NCBI GenBank assembly: GCA_954871525.1
Contig: OX940863.1
Span: 26,672,001-26,736,000 of the forward strand
DNA: 64,000 bases
Reading direction: 5' to 3'
DNA from: Parietaria judaica
Taxonomy: Eukaryota; Streptophyta; Magnoliopsida; Rosales; Urticaceae
Both the position numbers and the translations under genes were made by a program. Within the stretch, counting starts at the first letter, position 1. Each line of letters opens with the position of its first letter. Positions 33,611 to 43,183 of the stretch are shown in pieces. The notes beneath the pieces were generated by a model. It did not search any database and was not told the origin of the DNA. It saw only the letters and a program-made list of their open reading frames with translations.

Positions 33611-34101
33611 CTTTGGTATCACCTGTAAATAATAAATAATATATATTTTATATAATAAATTCCAAAATTAATCGATTTATTACAAATAATATTCCGTACC
33701 TACAAAAAGTATCATTCATACTTACAAATAGTACCGTTGTCCCTATATCTAAGAATGTAAAACCGTCCATATACATAATATTCTATTCTTCATCATGAAC
33801 ATGAACATTGAAAATTCAAGCCGGTTGTATTGTGTAACATGAACTTTTCTCCGAGCCTACAAAAAAACATCAAAGAAAGTTCATAAACCCACAAAATTTA
33901 TCAACATATTTCGAAAAATATAAACCCACCAACATACCAAAACACAAATCAACAAAAACTAAAAAGCATCAACAAATTCATTAACACGCTAAGAGATATT
34001 CACTAAATCATCAAAATAACATCACATAAACTATAAACAATACTATTTTAGCACAAAAATGCATTAAAAATATAATATTAATTTAGGGCTCGGATTCTAA
34101 C
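33611..34101 (-). other. Non-coding part of the nested CACTA
   Basis: The stretch is AT-rich and read on the minus strand is intron-like. A donor-type GTTAGAATCC lies at 34092-34101, just after a short leader exon. The rest of the gene is missing. Confidence 0.5.
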
Positions 34102-34412
34102 CTTGCTCAAGGTAGAAACTCGGTTAGGGAGTAGACTTGTTGGTGGCCGACGTTCTCCTCCATGGCGACGGCAACGACGAAGGCAACGGCGACGGCGAGG
34201 TCTAGGGCAAGGTTGAGGATAAAAAGAGAGAAGGAGAGAAGGGAGAATGAGAGAAAGAGAGAAGAGACCGAAGTGAGAAGTGAAGAAAAAAGAGAGAGGG
34301 AAAGCCTGAAATAAGAGAAAAAGGGAGGGAAACGAAAAAAAAGTGAAAAAAAATCGAAAATTTGGGGTTTCAACGACACAAGATTGAGATGTGTCGTGTA
34401 AAAACCCGACAC
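34102..34412 (-). pseudogene. Leader exon remnant of the TNP-like gene in the nested copy
   Basis: On the minus strand a pyrimidine-rich leader precedes ATGGAGGAGAACG (start codon 34163-34161) and a short exon of 18 codons ending at a TGA before the donor at 34101. The matching stretch in the outer element is 32112-32345. No later exons follow. It shows that the copy is an internal deletion derivative. Confidence 0.6.
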
Positions 34413-34450
34413 TCGCCGCGGCGAACTTTAGTTTGCCGCGGCGAAACTTT

Positions 34451-36727
34451 CAACTACACTTAAAAGTGTCGTTGAAAGATAAATTTCTAATTTTTCAATA
34501 TTTTACACTTCAAAAAATAAATAATCTCTTCTACTACTCTTGGTTTATATTATTATACTTAAATTATATTATATAATTTATAAACAAATAGTAATAAATG
34601 TTTAAATTAAAAAAAAAACTCATGAAGTCGTTGAAAACTAGAATTGAACAATATAAGTTTTTATTACAAAAATTATTATTTCATTCAATTACATGTTTTA
34701 AAGTTTTCGATTAAGAACATCTCTATCTCTGTGTTTTTTTGGGTGCGCGTACGATGAACACCACTAATGCATTGATTTCCCAAGTAAAATTTTGCCAACA
34801 ATGGTTTAGGGTTAGAGTTTAGGGTTTAGGGTTAGGGATTAGGGTTAGGGTTTAACCAATTTATTAAAATCCTAAACAACCATTTTTATTTAAACAAAAA
34901 TTAATTCAAGAGTACAAAAATATATATTTTAATCAAAATTTAGTAATCGATCGTTGATAACATATATTAATAAATGTAATTTCGTCGCAATAATTGGAAA
35001 AACTTAAATTTAAAAACAAATAATGTTAAAATAACAGTTCTAAAATCATTCAAAGTGTTATAAAATAAAATTACATCAAAAAAATCGAACAAAAAACTCA
35101 ATTTAACCATTTTCAAAAGAAATATGTACTTTTGCCGCAATAAAGTCACAATTCGGGAAAACGTAAACTTACAAATATAATTATGTCAAACTTGTTGTTT
35201 ACTAATTATATACAATGTTACAAAATTAAACTAAATCAAAAAATGTGAAAATATATCTCAAATTCACCACTTTCCGGGAAATAAGTACTTTTGCCGCTAT
35301 TCTAATAAAATTCGGATTAACCCTAAAATATAACCCCAATATGGAAAAAAAATAAAAAAATGACACAAACCATCTTACAATTAAAATCACACAAGTCACA
35401 CAACGACATTTGTTTCAAAACATAAAATTTACAATTAAACTAATTATACGAAACTCAAAGTTTAACTTTCATTCAACCTTATTATAGCTTTCTAAGTAAC
35501 GACTTCAAATATAAAATAAAATTATGAAAATTTGAATGATTTTATATATATACCCAACATCTAAATTTCAAAGCACTTAAGATATACTTAAAAGTATAAA
35601 TAAGTGGTTTGCTTGTCAAATGAAAAAATCGAACGACAACTAAGAGAGGAGAATAACATACCGAGAAATGTGATTCCGCGATTAATAAAAGAATATTATA
35701 ATAGATATAAAAAAAAAAAACTTATTTTTTTCTTACTAAGATAGCACACTACTCTTACCTTATAATTATTGATATCGTAAAATGATATAATTTAAATTGT
35801 TTATAACAATACGCCGCGGCCTATTTAGTAGTAGCCGCGGCGAAACTTTCAACGACACTTTTAAGGTTAGTTGGATCACTTATCCGCCGCGGCTAATATA
35901 TATTAGCCGCGGCTAACTGTGATCCAACGACACTTAAAAGTGTCGTTGAAAGATAAATTTCTATCTTTTCAATATTTTACACTTCAAAAATTAAAAAATC
36001 TATTCTACTACTCTTGGTTTATATTATTATACTTAAATTATATTATATAATTTATAAACAAATAGTAATAAATGTTTAAATTAAAAAAAAAACTCATGAA
36101 GTCGTTGAAAACTAGAATTGAACAATATAAGTTTTTATTACAAAAATTATTATTTCATTCAATTACATATTTTAAAGTTTTCGATTAAGAACATCTCTAT
36201 CTTTGTGTTGTTTTGGGTGCGCGTACGATGAACACCACTAATGCATTGATTTCCCAAGTAAAATTTTGCCAACAATGGTTTAGGGTTAGAGTTTAGGGTT
36301 TAGGGTTAGGGATTAGGGTTAGGGTTTAACCAATTTATTAAAATCCTAAACAACCATTTTTATTTAAACAAAAATTAATTCAAGAGTACAAAAATATATA
36401 TTTTAATCAAAATTTAGTAATCGATCGTTGATAACATATATTAATAAATGTAATTTCGTCGCAATAATTGGAAAAACTTAAATTTAAAAACAAATAATGT
36501 TAAAATAACAGTTCTAAAATCATTCAAAGTGTTATAAAATGAAATTACATCAAAAAATTCGAACAAAAAACTCAATTTAACCATTTTAAAAAAGAAATAT
36601 GTACTTTTGCCGCAATAAAGTCACAATTCGGGAAAACGTCAACTTACAAAAATAATTATGTCAAACTTGTTGTTTACTAATTATATACAATGTTACAAAA
36701 TTAAACTAAATAAAAAAATGTGAAAAT
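34451..36727. repeat. Direct repeat of about 800 bp (offset 1474 bp)
   Basis: 34451 to about 35254 and 35925 to about 36727 are nearly identical, including the phrase GGGTGCGCGTACGATGAACA at 34741 and 36215. Both copies carry a short telomere-like run. The segment between them is AT-rich and has no gene. Confidence 0.9.
34804..34854 (+). repeat. Interstitial telomere-like motif
   Basis: GGTTTAGGGTTAGAGTTTAG and following runs of TTTAGGG/TTAGGG give about seven imperfect copies of the plant telomere unit. The same run recurs at 36278-36328 in the duplicated segment. It lies inside a transposon and is not a chromosome end. Confidence 0.85.
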
Positions 36728-37190
36728 ACGCCGCGGCCTATTTAGTAGTAGCCGCAGCGAAACTTTCAACTACACTTAAAAGTGTAGTTGGATCAATTAT
36801 CCGCCGCGGCTAATATATATTAGCCGCGGCTAACTGTGATCCAACGACACTTAAAAGTTTCGTTGAAAGATAAATTTCTAATTTTGCAATATTTTACAAT
36901 TCCAAAAAAATATGTACTTTTTCCAAAAATAATTATGTCAAACTTGTTGTTTACTAATTATATACAATGTTACAAAATTAAACTAAATCAAAAAATGTGA
37001 AAATACGCCGCGGCCTATTTAGTAGTAGCCGCGGCGAAACTTTCAACTACACTTAAAAGTGTTGTTGGATCAATTATCCGCCGCGGCTAATATATATTAG
37101 CCGCGGCTAACTGTGATCCAACGACACTTAAAAGTGTCGTTGAAAGATAAATTTCTAATTTTTCAATATTTTACAATTCCAAAAAAATAT
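35811..37190. repeat. Three copies of a 183-bp subterminal unit
   Basis: Copies at about 35811-35993, 36729-36911 and 37005-37187 share ACGCCGCGGCCTATTTAGTA, then GCCGCGGCTAATATATATTA, then a TCCAACGACACTTAAAAGTG block. Each copy has four GCCGCGGC-type octamers. The third copy and an 83-bp lead-in are duplicated in tandem. Confidence 0.88.
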
Positions 37191-37199
37191 GTACTTTTT

Positions 37200-37400
37200 T
37201 CAATATTATGGGAAAAATCGCCGCGGCTAATTTAAGTTTGCCGCGGCGAGTCATTCCAACGACACTAATAAGTGTCGTTAGAAATGAATGTCGTTTTCCA
37301 TTCTGACGACACTAATATATGCGTAGTTGGAACACTACTCGCCGTGGCGAATATTAGTTCGCCGCGGCGAATATATGCTTCTGACGACACATAAAAAATT
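37200..37400. repeat. Terminal subterminal array of the nested CACTA
   Basis: GCCGCGGC octamers occur at about 37220, 37240, 37330 (one change) and 37355, between TCTGACGACAC-type repeats like those at the outer element's left end. Confidence 0.8.
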
Positions 37401-37536
37401 GTGTAGTCGGAAGTCTATTTTTTTTAAATCCGACTACGCATAATAATTTCTATCGTCGAAACTTGACTTCCAACTACGCTTTTTGTGTTGCGTAGTGGAA
37501 TCTCCGTAATATAATCTCATATTTGTAGTAGTGAAA

Positions 37537-37887
37537 GGACCCAACTTTGGAGCCAATAATTGAGAAAATAGTAAGTACTTAGTAGTTTTGATTCTTTTTA
37601 TTTATATTAAATGAAGTTTGATTCTCTTATCATTGTTGTTTAATTGTTAGGACGAATATGTCACGCAAGAAGAAAATGGCGAGTTGGAATCCGATGAGGA
37701 GGTCGACGTGTTGACAAGAGCGTTGGGAAAGAAAGACCATCCCGGACGGGTTCGGGGACAATCAAAATACGTCGCAAAGCGAGCATATCACCGAGCATCC
37801 AACTCAACGCCGAATCCCGTCGTCAAAAACCTTCAAGCGCAAATAGAAGAAATGAAAGCGAAAAATGTGGCGAAAGATGCGAAATAA
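37537..37887 (+). pseudogene. TNP-like transposon gene, 3' exons
   Basis: This continues the gene cut at 33320. Exons are 37537-37570 and 37651-37887. The protein end reads DEYVTQEENGELESDEEVD, then the conserved GKKDHPGRVRGQSKYVAKRA. It ends in a short coiled region, VKNLQAQIEEMKAKNVAKD. KDHPGRVRG is characteristic of plant Ptta/En/Spm-type proteins. A related C-terminus is fused to the protease gene in the first CACTA element. The stop at 37885-37887 lies about 60 bp from the element's right tip. Confidence 0.8.
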
Positions 37888-37952
37888 GTGTAGTCGGATC
37901 TTCCGACTACACTTTTTAAGTGTAGTCGTATCCCTTATTTGTAGTAGTGAAT

Positions 37953-38838
37953 CCCTTAAGCCAAACTCAGAATCAACGCTCTTTTCGCGCCTCTTATGGT
38001 CATGGAACACCCACATCAAAGCGGAAAACCAGCGAGGCACTTCGAAAGCTCACTCCAAGTGCGAGAAAGCTAGTAATAAAAAAATATTCCATTTTTTACC
38101 ATTACGTGATTATTCAGTTCGGCCTGGATCGGACATATAGCTTAATTGTCATCCCAATTTTCGCCGATAACAAAAAAAAGTATTTGGTATATTTTGTTTA
38201 AAAATAAAATGTATAGAAAAATTTGTGCATATATATAATTGGTCTTTTGTGGAATTTCTTGACCGACATGCTATGTAGGATTCAAAATAATAAAATAAAG
38301 AACAAGAGCTAATTATTAAGTCATTATTAGCTTAAGCATTGAAGTAATCTCTTATGACCATTTCCATGGGGTAGGGTCTCTTTGTATTTGTATTTATTCT
38401 CTTATTAATAAGTTATAGTTATAGTATAAAATACTTTGAAAAAGTGTACTATCATAAAAATAGATCTTTAGGTCTTACTTTTATTTTTTAAAAATAAATT
38501 TAATCCGATATTGCAATTTGGTCATTAATTATCAACTATAATTTAAATTATAAGAAGCTTGTAATGAAAATTTATAGTCCATAGGCCATGGATTCATCCA
38601 TATTAAATTTATAGTTAGGATTTAATAGAGTTTATAAAATCGTTATACTTATTTTCATTCATTGATATTAATTCTAATATAGAACTTCATCATGCTTAAC
38701 GATCCAAATGTCGAAAGGTAACTATTAAAGATTAATAACATATTTTGTCCGAAGTTTAGCTGTTGTTTATCCACATTCAATTGAGATATATAATTATATG
38801 CTGTGATATTACGATATATTTAATACTCTTAACTATTG
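37953..38838. other. AT-rich intergenic DNA
   Basis: The first 150 bp (37953-38100) continue the older sequence into which the CACTA element jumped. The rest is AT-rich with no recognised gene or element. Confidence 0.5.

Positions 38839-38840
<2 letters not shown>

Positions 38841-38903
<63 letters not shown>
38841..38903. repeat. (TA)n(CA)n microsatellite
   Basis: About 25 TA dinucleotides are followed by six CA dinucleotides. Confidence 0.95.
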
Positions 38904-38938
38904 GTTATTCGTATATAGTTTGTATTGGTGTTTATATC

Positions 38939-39331
38939 ATGGTTTTCAATTCTCGCATGCCTTCACGTGCCTTCGGCATGCCTTCACATAATTGACCTTA
39001 TATTTATATTTTATATAAATTACAAGGATATTTTTATATAAATAAAACTATGATTTAGCAATAGAGTGTCTTATTTTTAGTGTGGTTTTTAGTTATTTAT
39101 TTTTGTCTTATGGTGACAAATAAGTAATTTTGAACCTATATTAAAAAATTGTCAAAATATTTAAAATTATTTTCAATTTTTTCATCGATATTTTCGTTGG
39201 CATGCAGCATGCTCGTGAAATTTATGCGGCATTTGCGGCATGCCCTTTTTTTCCCCCATCGATATTTCCGTCGACATGTGGCATGCCCATAAAATGGAGT
39301 GAGCGAAACGGCATCGGCATTTAGAACCTTG
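38939..39331. mobile_element. Mutator-type MITE copy
   Basis: ATGGTTTTCAATTCTCGCAT at the left and ATTTAGAACCTT at the right form an imperfect inverted repeat. The flanks GTTTATATC and GTTTATAAG share seven of nine bases, as a decayed 9-bp target duplication would. GGCATGC-rich ends are shared with 21170-21615. The terminal AAGGTTC(T/A)AAATGCCG is shared with 42741-43173. Confidence 0.65.
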
Positions 39332-39489
39332 GTTTATAAGCAAACAATTGTATTTAACACTAGGTTGATCGGCTAAAGGGTAAGTTTTTTCAGTCCTAAA
39401 ATTAAAATTGTATTCTTTTAAGCATACAAGGTTAATGAGATTGGTTGAATTTTACCTCTGATAGATTTTTTTGTGCGTATTTTTTGACA

Positions 39490-40812
39490 TGTTAAAAATA
39501 GAAGCTTCAAAAGCAAAAATCAAGGCTCATAAGCCCAAGTCCGAGCCTATCAGGCGAGGCCTGGAAGGCGAAACCCTAAAAGAGGAATCTGGAGGCCAAC
39601 GACAACCTTAAAGGACCCTCGACGACGACATAGAAAGGAACCTGACTACCCAGCATGGAGCTGGTGACCTCAGAAGGGTCTCGGCGAGGCGACCTTAGAA
39701 AGGTTCCGACAAGGCGACGACAACCTTAGAAGGCTTCTGGCACCCTAGAAGGCGACCAGGAAAGTCATCGTCGACCAACTCGACAAGGAAATCTCTCGAG
39801 GCGACCTTCTCGAAAAGGCGAGCCATCCAGGCAACCCTTGCCAAGGCAAGCCATCCAGACGACCCCATTTCCAAGGCATGCTCCTCTGGAAACGACGACC
39901 CCTGTTTGACCTAGTTATCGACAACGTCCTCGACCAGGAAAGCCCCCGTGATGACGACGGCCGCCTTTTGACCAATTTAACGTCAAGGTCCTCAACACAG
40001 GGAGCCCCCACAAAACGACGTGCAACCCCTCGCCCACAATACTCGACAAGGCGTAAATTCATAACAACATGAAGCAACAAGACAATCCAAGCTCAAAAAG
40101 ACACCAAGGGCGCTCCAGAGACGCCTTAGGACCCAATATACAAGCTCGCGAAATCTCCAAAGGACTCTAAAGGTTCCGGACAATCTAAAACTCGTCTGAC
40201 GACCAGCCTGTGTGGCAAGGCAGCCCGAGGAGCCTCCCCTTGCAAGGTGACTACAAATTTTAGGGGGGATAATAAACGAATATTCCCTTTAGATGCCCCG
40301 AAAATCAAGAAAAAGTGGTTACATTTTCTCACTATAAATAGATCCCCCATACCTGCGCCATACGCGACGCTCAATACCTGCGCCGCCTCATCAAGCACCC
40401 TCGCCTGTAATACCATCGCCATACGCGACAGTCACCTTTGCGTCGCAATTTCAGGCACAAACGGAGGTAGTCACCCTAGTCATTAGACGACAGCTTCCGA
40501 CCCTCGTTAGGGACCCTAGTCACCGGATTGTGACTAACCATGAACTATGTGATGACTTGATTCCTTATCGAATACGTAGGCAGCCTTGCTATAAGTGATG
40601 AGGTCCGACATCATACTTTTTTTACAGGCCATTCTCACCGGCGAGGACGGAAATAGCTCGTGCCACGCCGGAGACTATAATTCGTGTTCAGAGAAGTCGA
40701 GAAATTAAATCAACCCTTGTTGACTCCTTCGTCGACTGCCCACGCGAACACAGGAGCCCTAGGCTCGGACCGTGGACCAGGTTCTACGTTAATCCATTGT
40801 TGTGCATTAACA
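39490..40812 (+). mobile_element. Solo LTR or LTR fragment, Ty3/Gypsy (Tat-like)
   Basis: It starts TGTTAAAAATAG and ends GTGCATTAACA, like the solo LTR at 2361-4361. Shared blocks include AACTATGTGATGACTTGATT and ATACGTAGGCAGCC followed by a T-rich tract. A TATAAATAG box lies at 40333-40341. The interior is rich in GACGAC and CAAGGCGA repeats. The flanking 5-mers (TGACA and AAAAA) do not match. It may have formed by recombination between copies or lost one side. Confidence 0.7.
40333..40341 (+). promoter_or_regulatory. TATA box of the 39.5 kb LTR
   Basis: TATAAATAG is followed by CCCCCATACCTGCGCC, in the expected place for the LTR core promoter. Confidence 0.55.
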
Positions 40813-40904
40813 AAAAAAAAATTGAATAAAGGTTGTTCGATTAGAAGATCAAAATATATACAATTTTGTTATGACATATTTGCGCGTTTTAACAAGATTA
40901 TTAT

Positions 40905-41600
40905 GTGATGTGCAAAAACGTTAGGAAAGTAAAGCGAGTGCGGAAGAGTAAATAACACCAAGACTTTTTGTTAACGTAGTTCAAACTATCCCGTAAGGAT
41001 CATAACTTATTGTTGCGGGGCCCTCACCCAGATTGATCAACCAAAAGATTACAAGAGATGATTACAAACAGTAAAATATATGAACCCAAAAGAAACTCCC
41101 CCTTGATGTTACACTATCATCTTTGACATCCAACACTTGAACTTTAGATGATCACAAGATCCCCTTACACCAACCTACAGTAGCTAACGTCCCGTTCTTA
41201 TTCACTTTACTAGTGAATCGCTGATTGCCTTCTTGCGAAGGTTTTCTCAGAATATCTCTGTAATTGCTATTGATTTAGGACCTCAATAGTCGGGACATAT
41301 ATAGGAGCTGATGGCAATGCAATTCTTCACGTCTTGATGACAATTATTCAACTCCTTGATACTATCCTATAAAAGGTAATCACTTCTAATCAGCTTCCTC
41401 TTATTCAATTCATGACCCTATAAGGCAATGCATGGAGGTTGACTCAATCAGTCATTGATCGAGAACGCGTACCCTTCATTTGTGCTGCTTAATTGACTAG
41501 CTTGATATCTTACAGTTGTTATGATGCCATGTATATTAAAAACTTTCCATAAATAAGCCAACATAATAAACATGGAAAATATGATAAGTAAAGCGAGATA
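40905..41600 (-). mobile_element. SIRE-like Copia LTR fragment
   Basis: The segment TTTTTGTTAACGTAGTTC, then GCGGGGCCCTCACCCAGATT, at about 40964-41036, matches the start of the LTR at 52303 and 56123 in the same orientation. Beyond that the sequence diverges. Clean LTR ends and a target duplication were not found. It is likely a relative or remnant of the same lineage. Confidence 0.6.
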
Positions 41601-41869
41601 TCCATGTTCCAACAAAATTACATATTGAATGCTCGTACAAATGATCAATTATTTTGGAATAAAATACATTGGTAACCTTACACGGAAAATAGTTCAGAGA
41701 AGATGGAAAATGATATCTTTTGATTAACTTGTCTCTTATTTTAAATTTCATTTTACTTGTTGCTACTTACTATAAGTAAGGACTCTTTGTACAACGACAT
41801 TTGAAAAAAAAAAACTATGCGGAGAGTTTTGCTAAATGGAAATGATATCAATAACGACATTGTTATAAA
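41601..41869. other. AT-rich spacer
   Basis: Only short frames without similarity. No feature recognised. Confidence 0.5.
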
Positions 41870-42065
41870 CCATAATTTTTTTATTAGAATGACACTATTG
41901 GCGAACATTACATGTATTCGCATTATAATATATATTCACGGTGTAGGAATAACTGACATTATTGACCGCAATTACATCTATACGTAATTTTTGAGTCTCG
42001 CTGGGATCGAACCCAAGACTTCTTGTAAATCGTAGTGGGTTTTTACTAGGCTAAACAAGTTTTTT
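41870..42065 (-). mobile_element. tRNA-derived SINE-like element
   Basis: On the minus strand there is an A-box-like TAGCCTAGTAA (42053-42043) and a perfect B-box GGTTCGATCCC (42013-42003), about 30 bp apart. These are the internal RNA polymerase III promoter of tRNA-derived SINEs. No cloverleaf is complete. The downstream tail is AT-rich, and its end and target duplication are unclear. Confidence 0.6.
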
Positions 42066-42730
42066 ATTTTTATTTTTCCTTTTCTTTCTTTTATAAACTA
42101 TATTAGAGCTCAAAAATACGTAGAAAAATAAAATAGAATGTAATATATCAATTAAACATTTCATCAATTAAAAATTCCATCACTCTCGTGAAATTTTCTT
42201 GCTTCGTCACCGAGTAATCGTATCGTGCAATATAAGGTAGCTAGATTCTATCTGCTTTTATATCTTGATGGTATATAAATTATAAAACTCATCCATCGAT
42301 ACATATTTTCCCTACTTCAACACTCCTCCCCTAAATCTTTTTTTTCTTTCTTTTCTAATGAGCTATTACTTTGACATTTCTCGCAATAGATAAGTTATTT
42401 TAAACAATCCTTTATATCAATATATTATTAATGCTCGATTCCATTTGAAATATAAAGTAAATAAATGTATAAAAAATTTACCACGTCATAGCATTAGCGA
42501 TCCCCTTTTAATTAAACATGTGAGATATAAAAATATAGTATGCGACGACAAAGCCAGATTTATAGGTGTCCCTAATGGGTCCCCAACACCTCCTTGTAGT
42601 CAACGTTACAGGGTCCACCTGATTTGTCCTTTGTGATAAAAAGAAATATATATGCCTTTTTTCATATTATATAATATATATTAATTATAAGCGAACTATT
42701 ATTTCCATACCAACGTGTCGATAAATTCAT
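42066..42730. other. AT-rich intergenic DNA
   Basis: T-rich tracts and short frames only. A 63-codon frame at 42445-42636 has no recognisable domain and is probably chance. Confidence 0.5.
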
Positions 42731-42740
42731 GGTTTAATCC

Positions 42741-43173
42741 AAGGTTCAAAATGCCGTTTATGTTGATAAATCGGTTGCCGTTTTCGAAGATTATTGATGG
42801 ATAGATTATCGATGGAAAACTAATAAACCTGTAGTTTATCGTTACTGACACATATCGAGGATTATCAATAAAAACCCACTAAAATAATTTTAATAATATA
42901 TTTACTAAGTTTACATATGTAAATAAAATATAGTCTCACTATCACATATATAAATACTCAAATAAAATCATGTCATATAGTCAAATAAATGTAAATAAAA
43001 TCATGTCATTGAAGGTACTTTCGCCGAAAATTGTTGAAAATATCAATTTTTTTTTTAAATTACCCAATTTTTTATTATTTTTACACTGTTTTTATGGATA
43101 TCGATTGGTATGGAATATTTACCAATGACTACCGGCAAGACGGATAACTGACGATTATCGAGATTCGAACATT
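42741..43173. mobile_element. Mutator-type MITE (433 bp)
   Basis: It is flanked by the 10-bp direct repeat GGTTTAATCC (42731-42740 and 43174-43183). The ends AAGGTTCAAAATGCCG and CGAGATTCGAACATT are imperfect inverted repeats. Direct repeats of 9 to 10 bp fit Mutator-type elements. The interior is AT-rich and non-coding. Confidence 0.75.
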
Positions 43174-43183
43174 GGTTTAATCC

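Larger units (their letters stand above)
33321..37533 (-). mobile_element. Nested CACTA copy, inverted, same family as the outer element
   Basis: It starts CACTACTACAAAAAGGGG at 33321 and ends CTCATATTTGTAGTAGTG at 37533, with AAA on both sides (33318-33320 and 37534-37536). Its left tip resembles the outer element's right tip, and its right tip the outer left tip (CACTACTACAAATATGAG). It therefore belongs to the same family in opposite orientation. At 4.2 kb it has no transposase and only a leader exon. Large internal direct repeats account for much of its length. Confidence 0.93.
30740..37949 (+). mobile_element. CACTA transposon, outer copy of a second family
   Basis: It starts CACTACTACAAATATGAG at 30740 and ends CTTATTTGTAGTAGTG at 37949, flanked by AAT on both sides (30737-30739 and 37950-37952). 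Without the nested copy at 33321-37533 it is about 3.0 kb. Subterminal GCCGCGGC motifs occur at about 30905-31140. It carries a truncated putative transposon protein exon and a TNP-like gene, but no TNPD-type transposase. The two tips differ after the first 13 bases, which lets the orientation of the nested copy be read. Confidence 0.93.

Noticed and set aside
34804..36328. Telomere repeats as a sign of a chromosome end
   Set aside because: Only about seven imperfect units, inside a duplicated part of a transposon, with normal sequence on both sides.
30740..37533. Pairing the matching tips at 30740 and 37533 as one CACTA element
   Set aside because: The target duplications do not match (AAT and AAA), and the element would partly overlap, not nest with, 33321-37949. 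The inverted nesting explains all tips and duplications.
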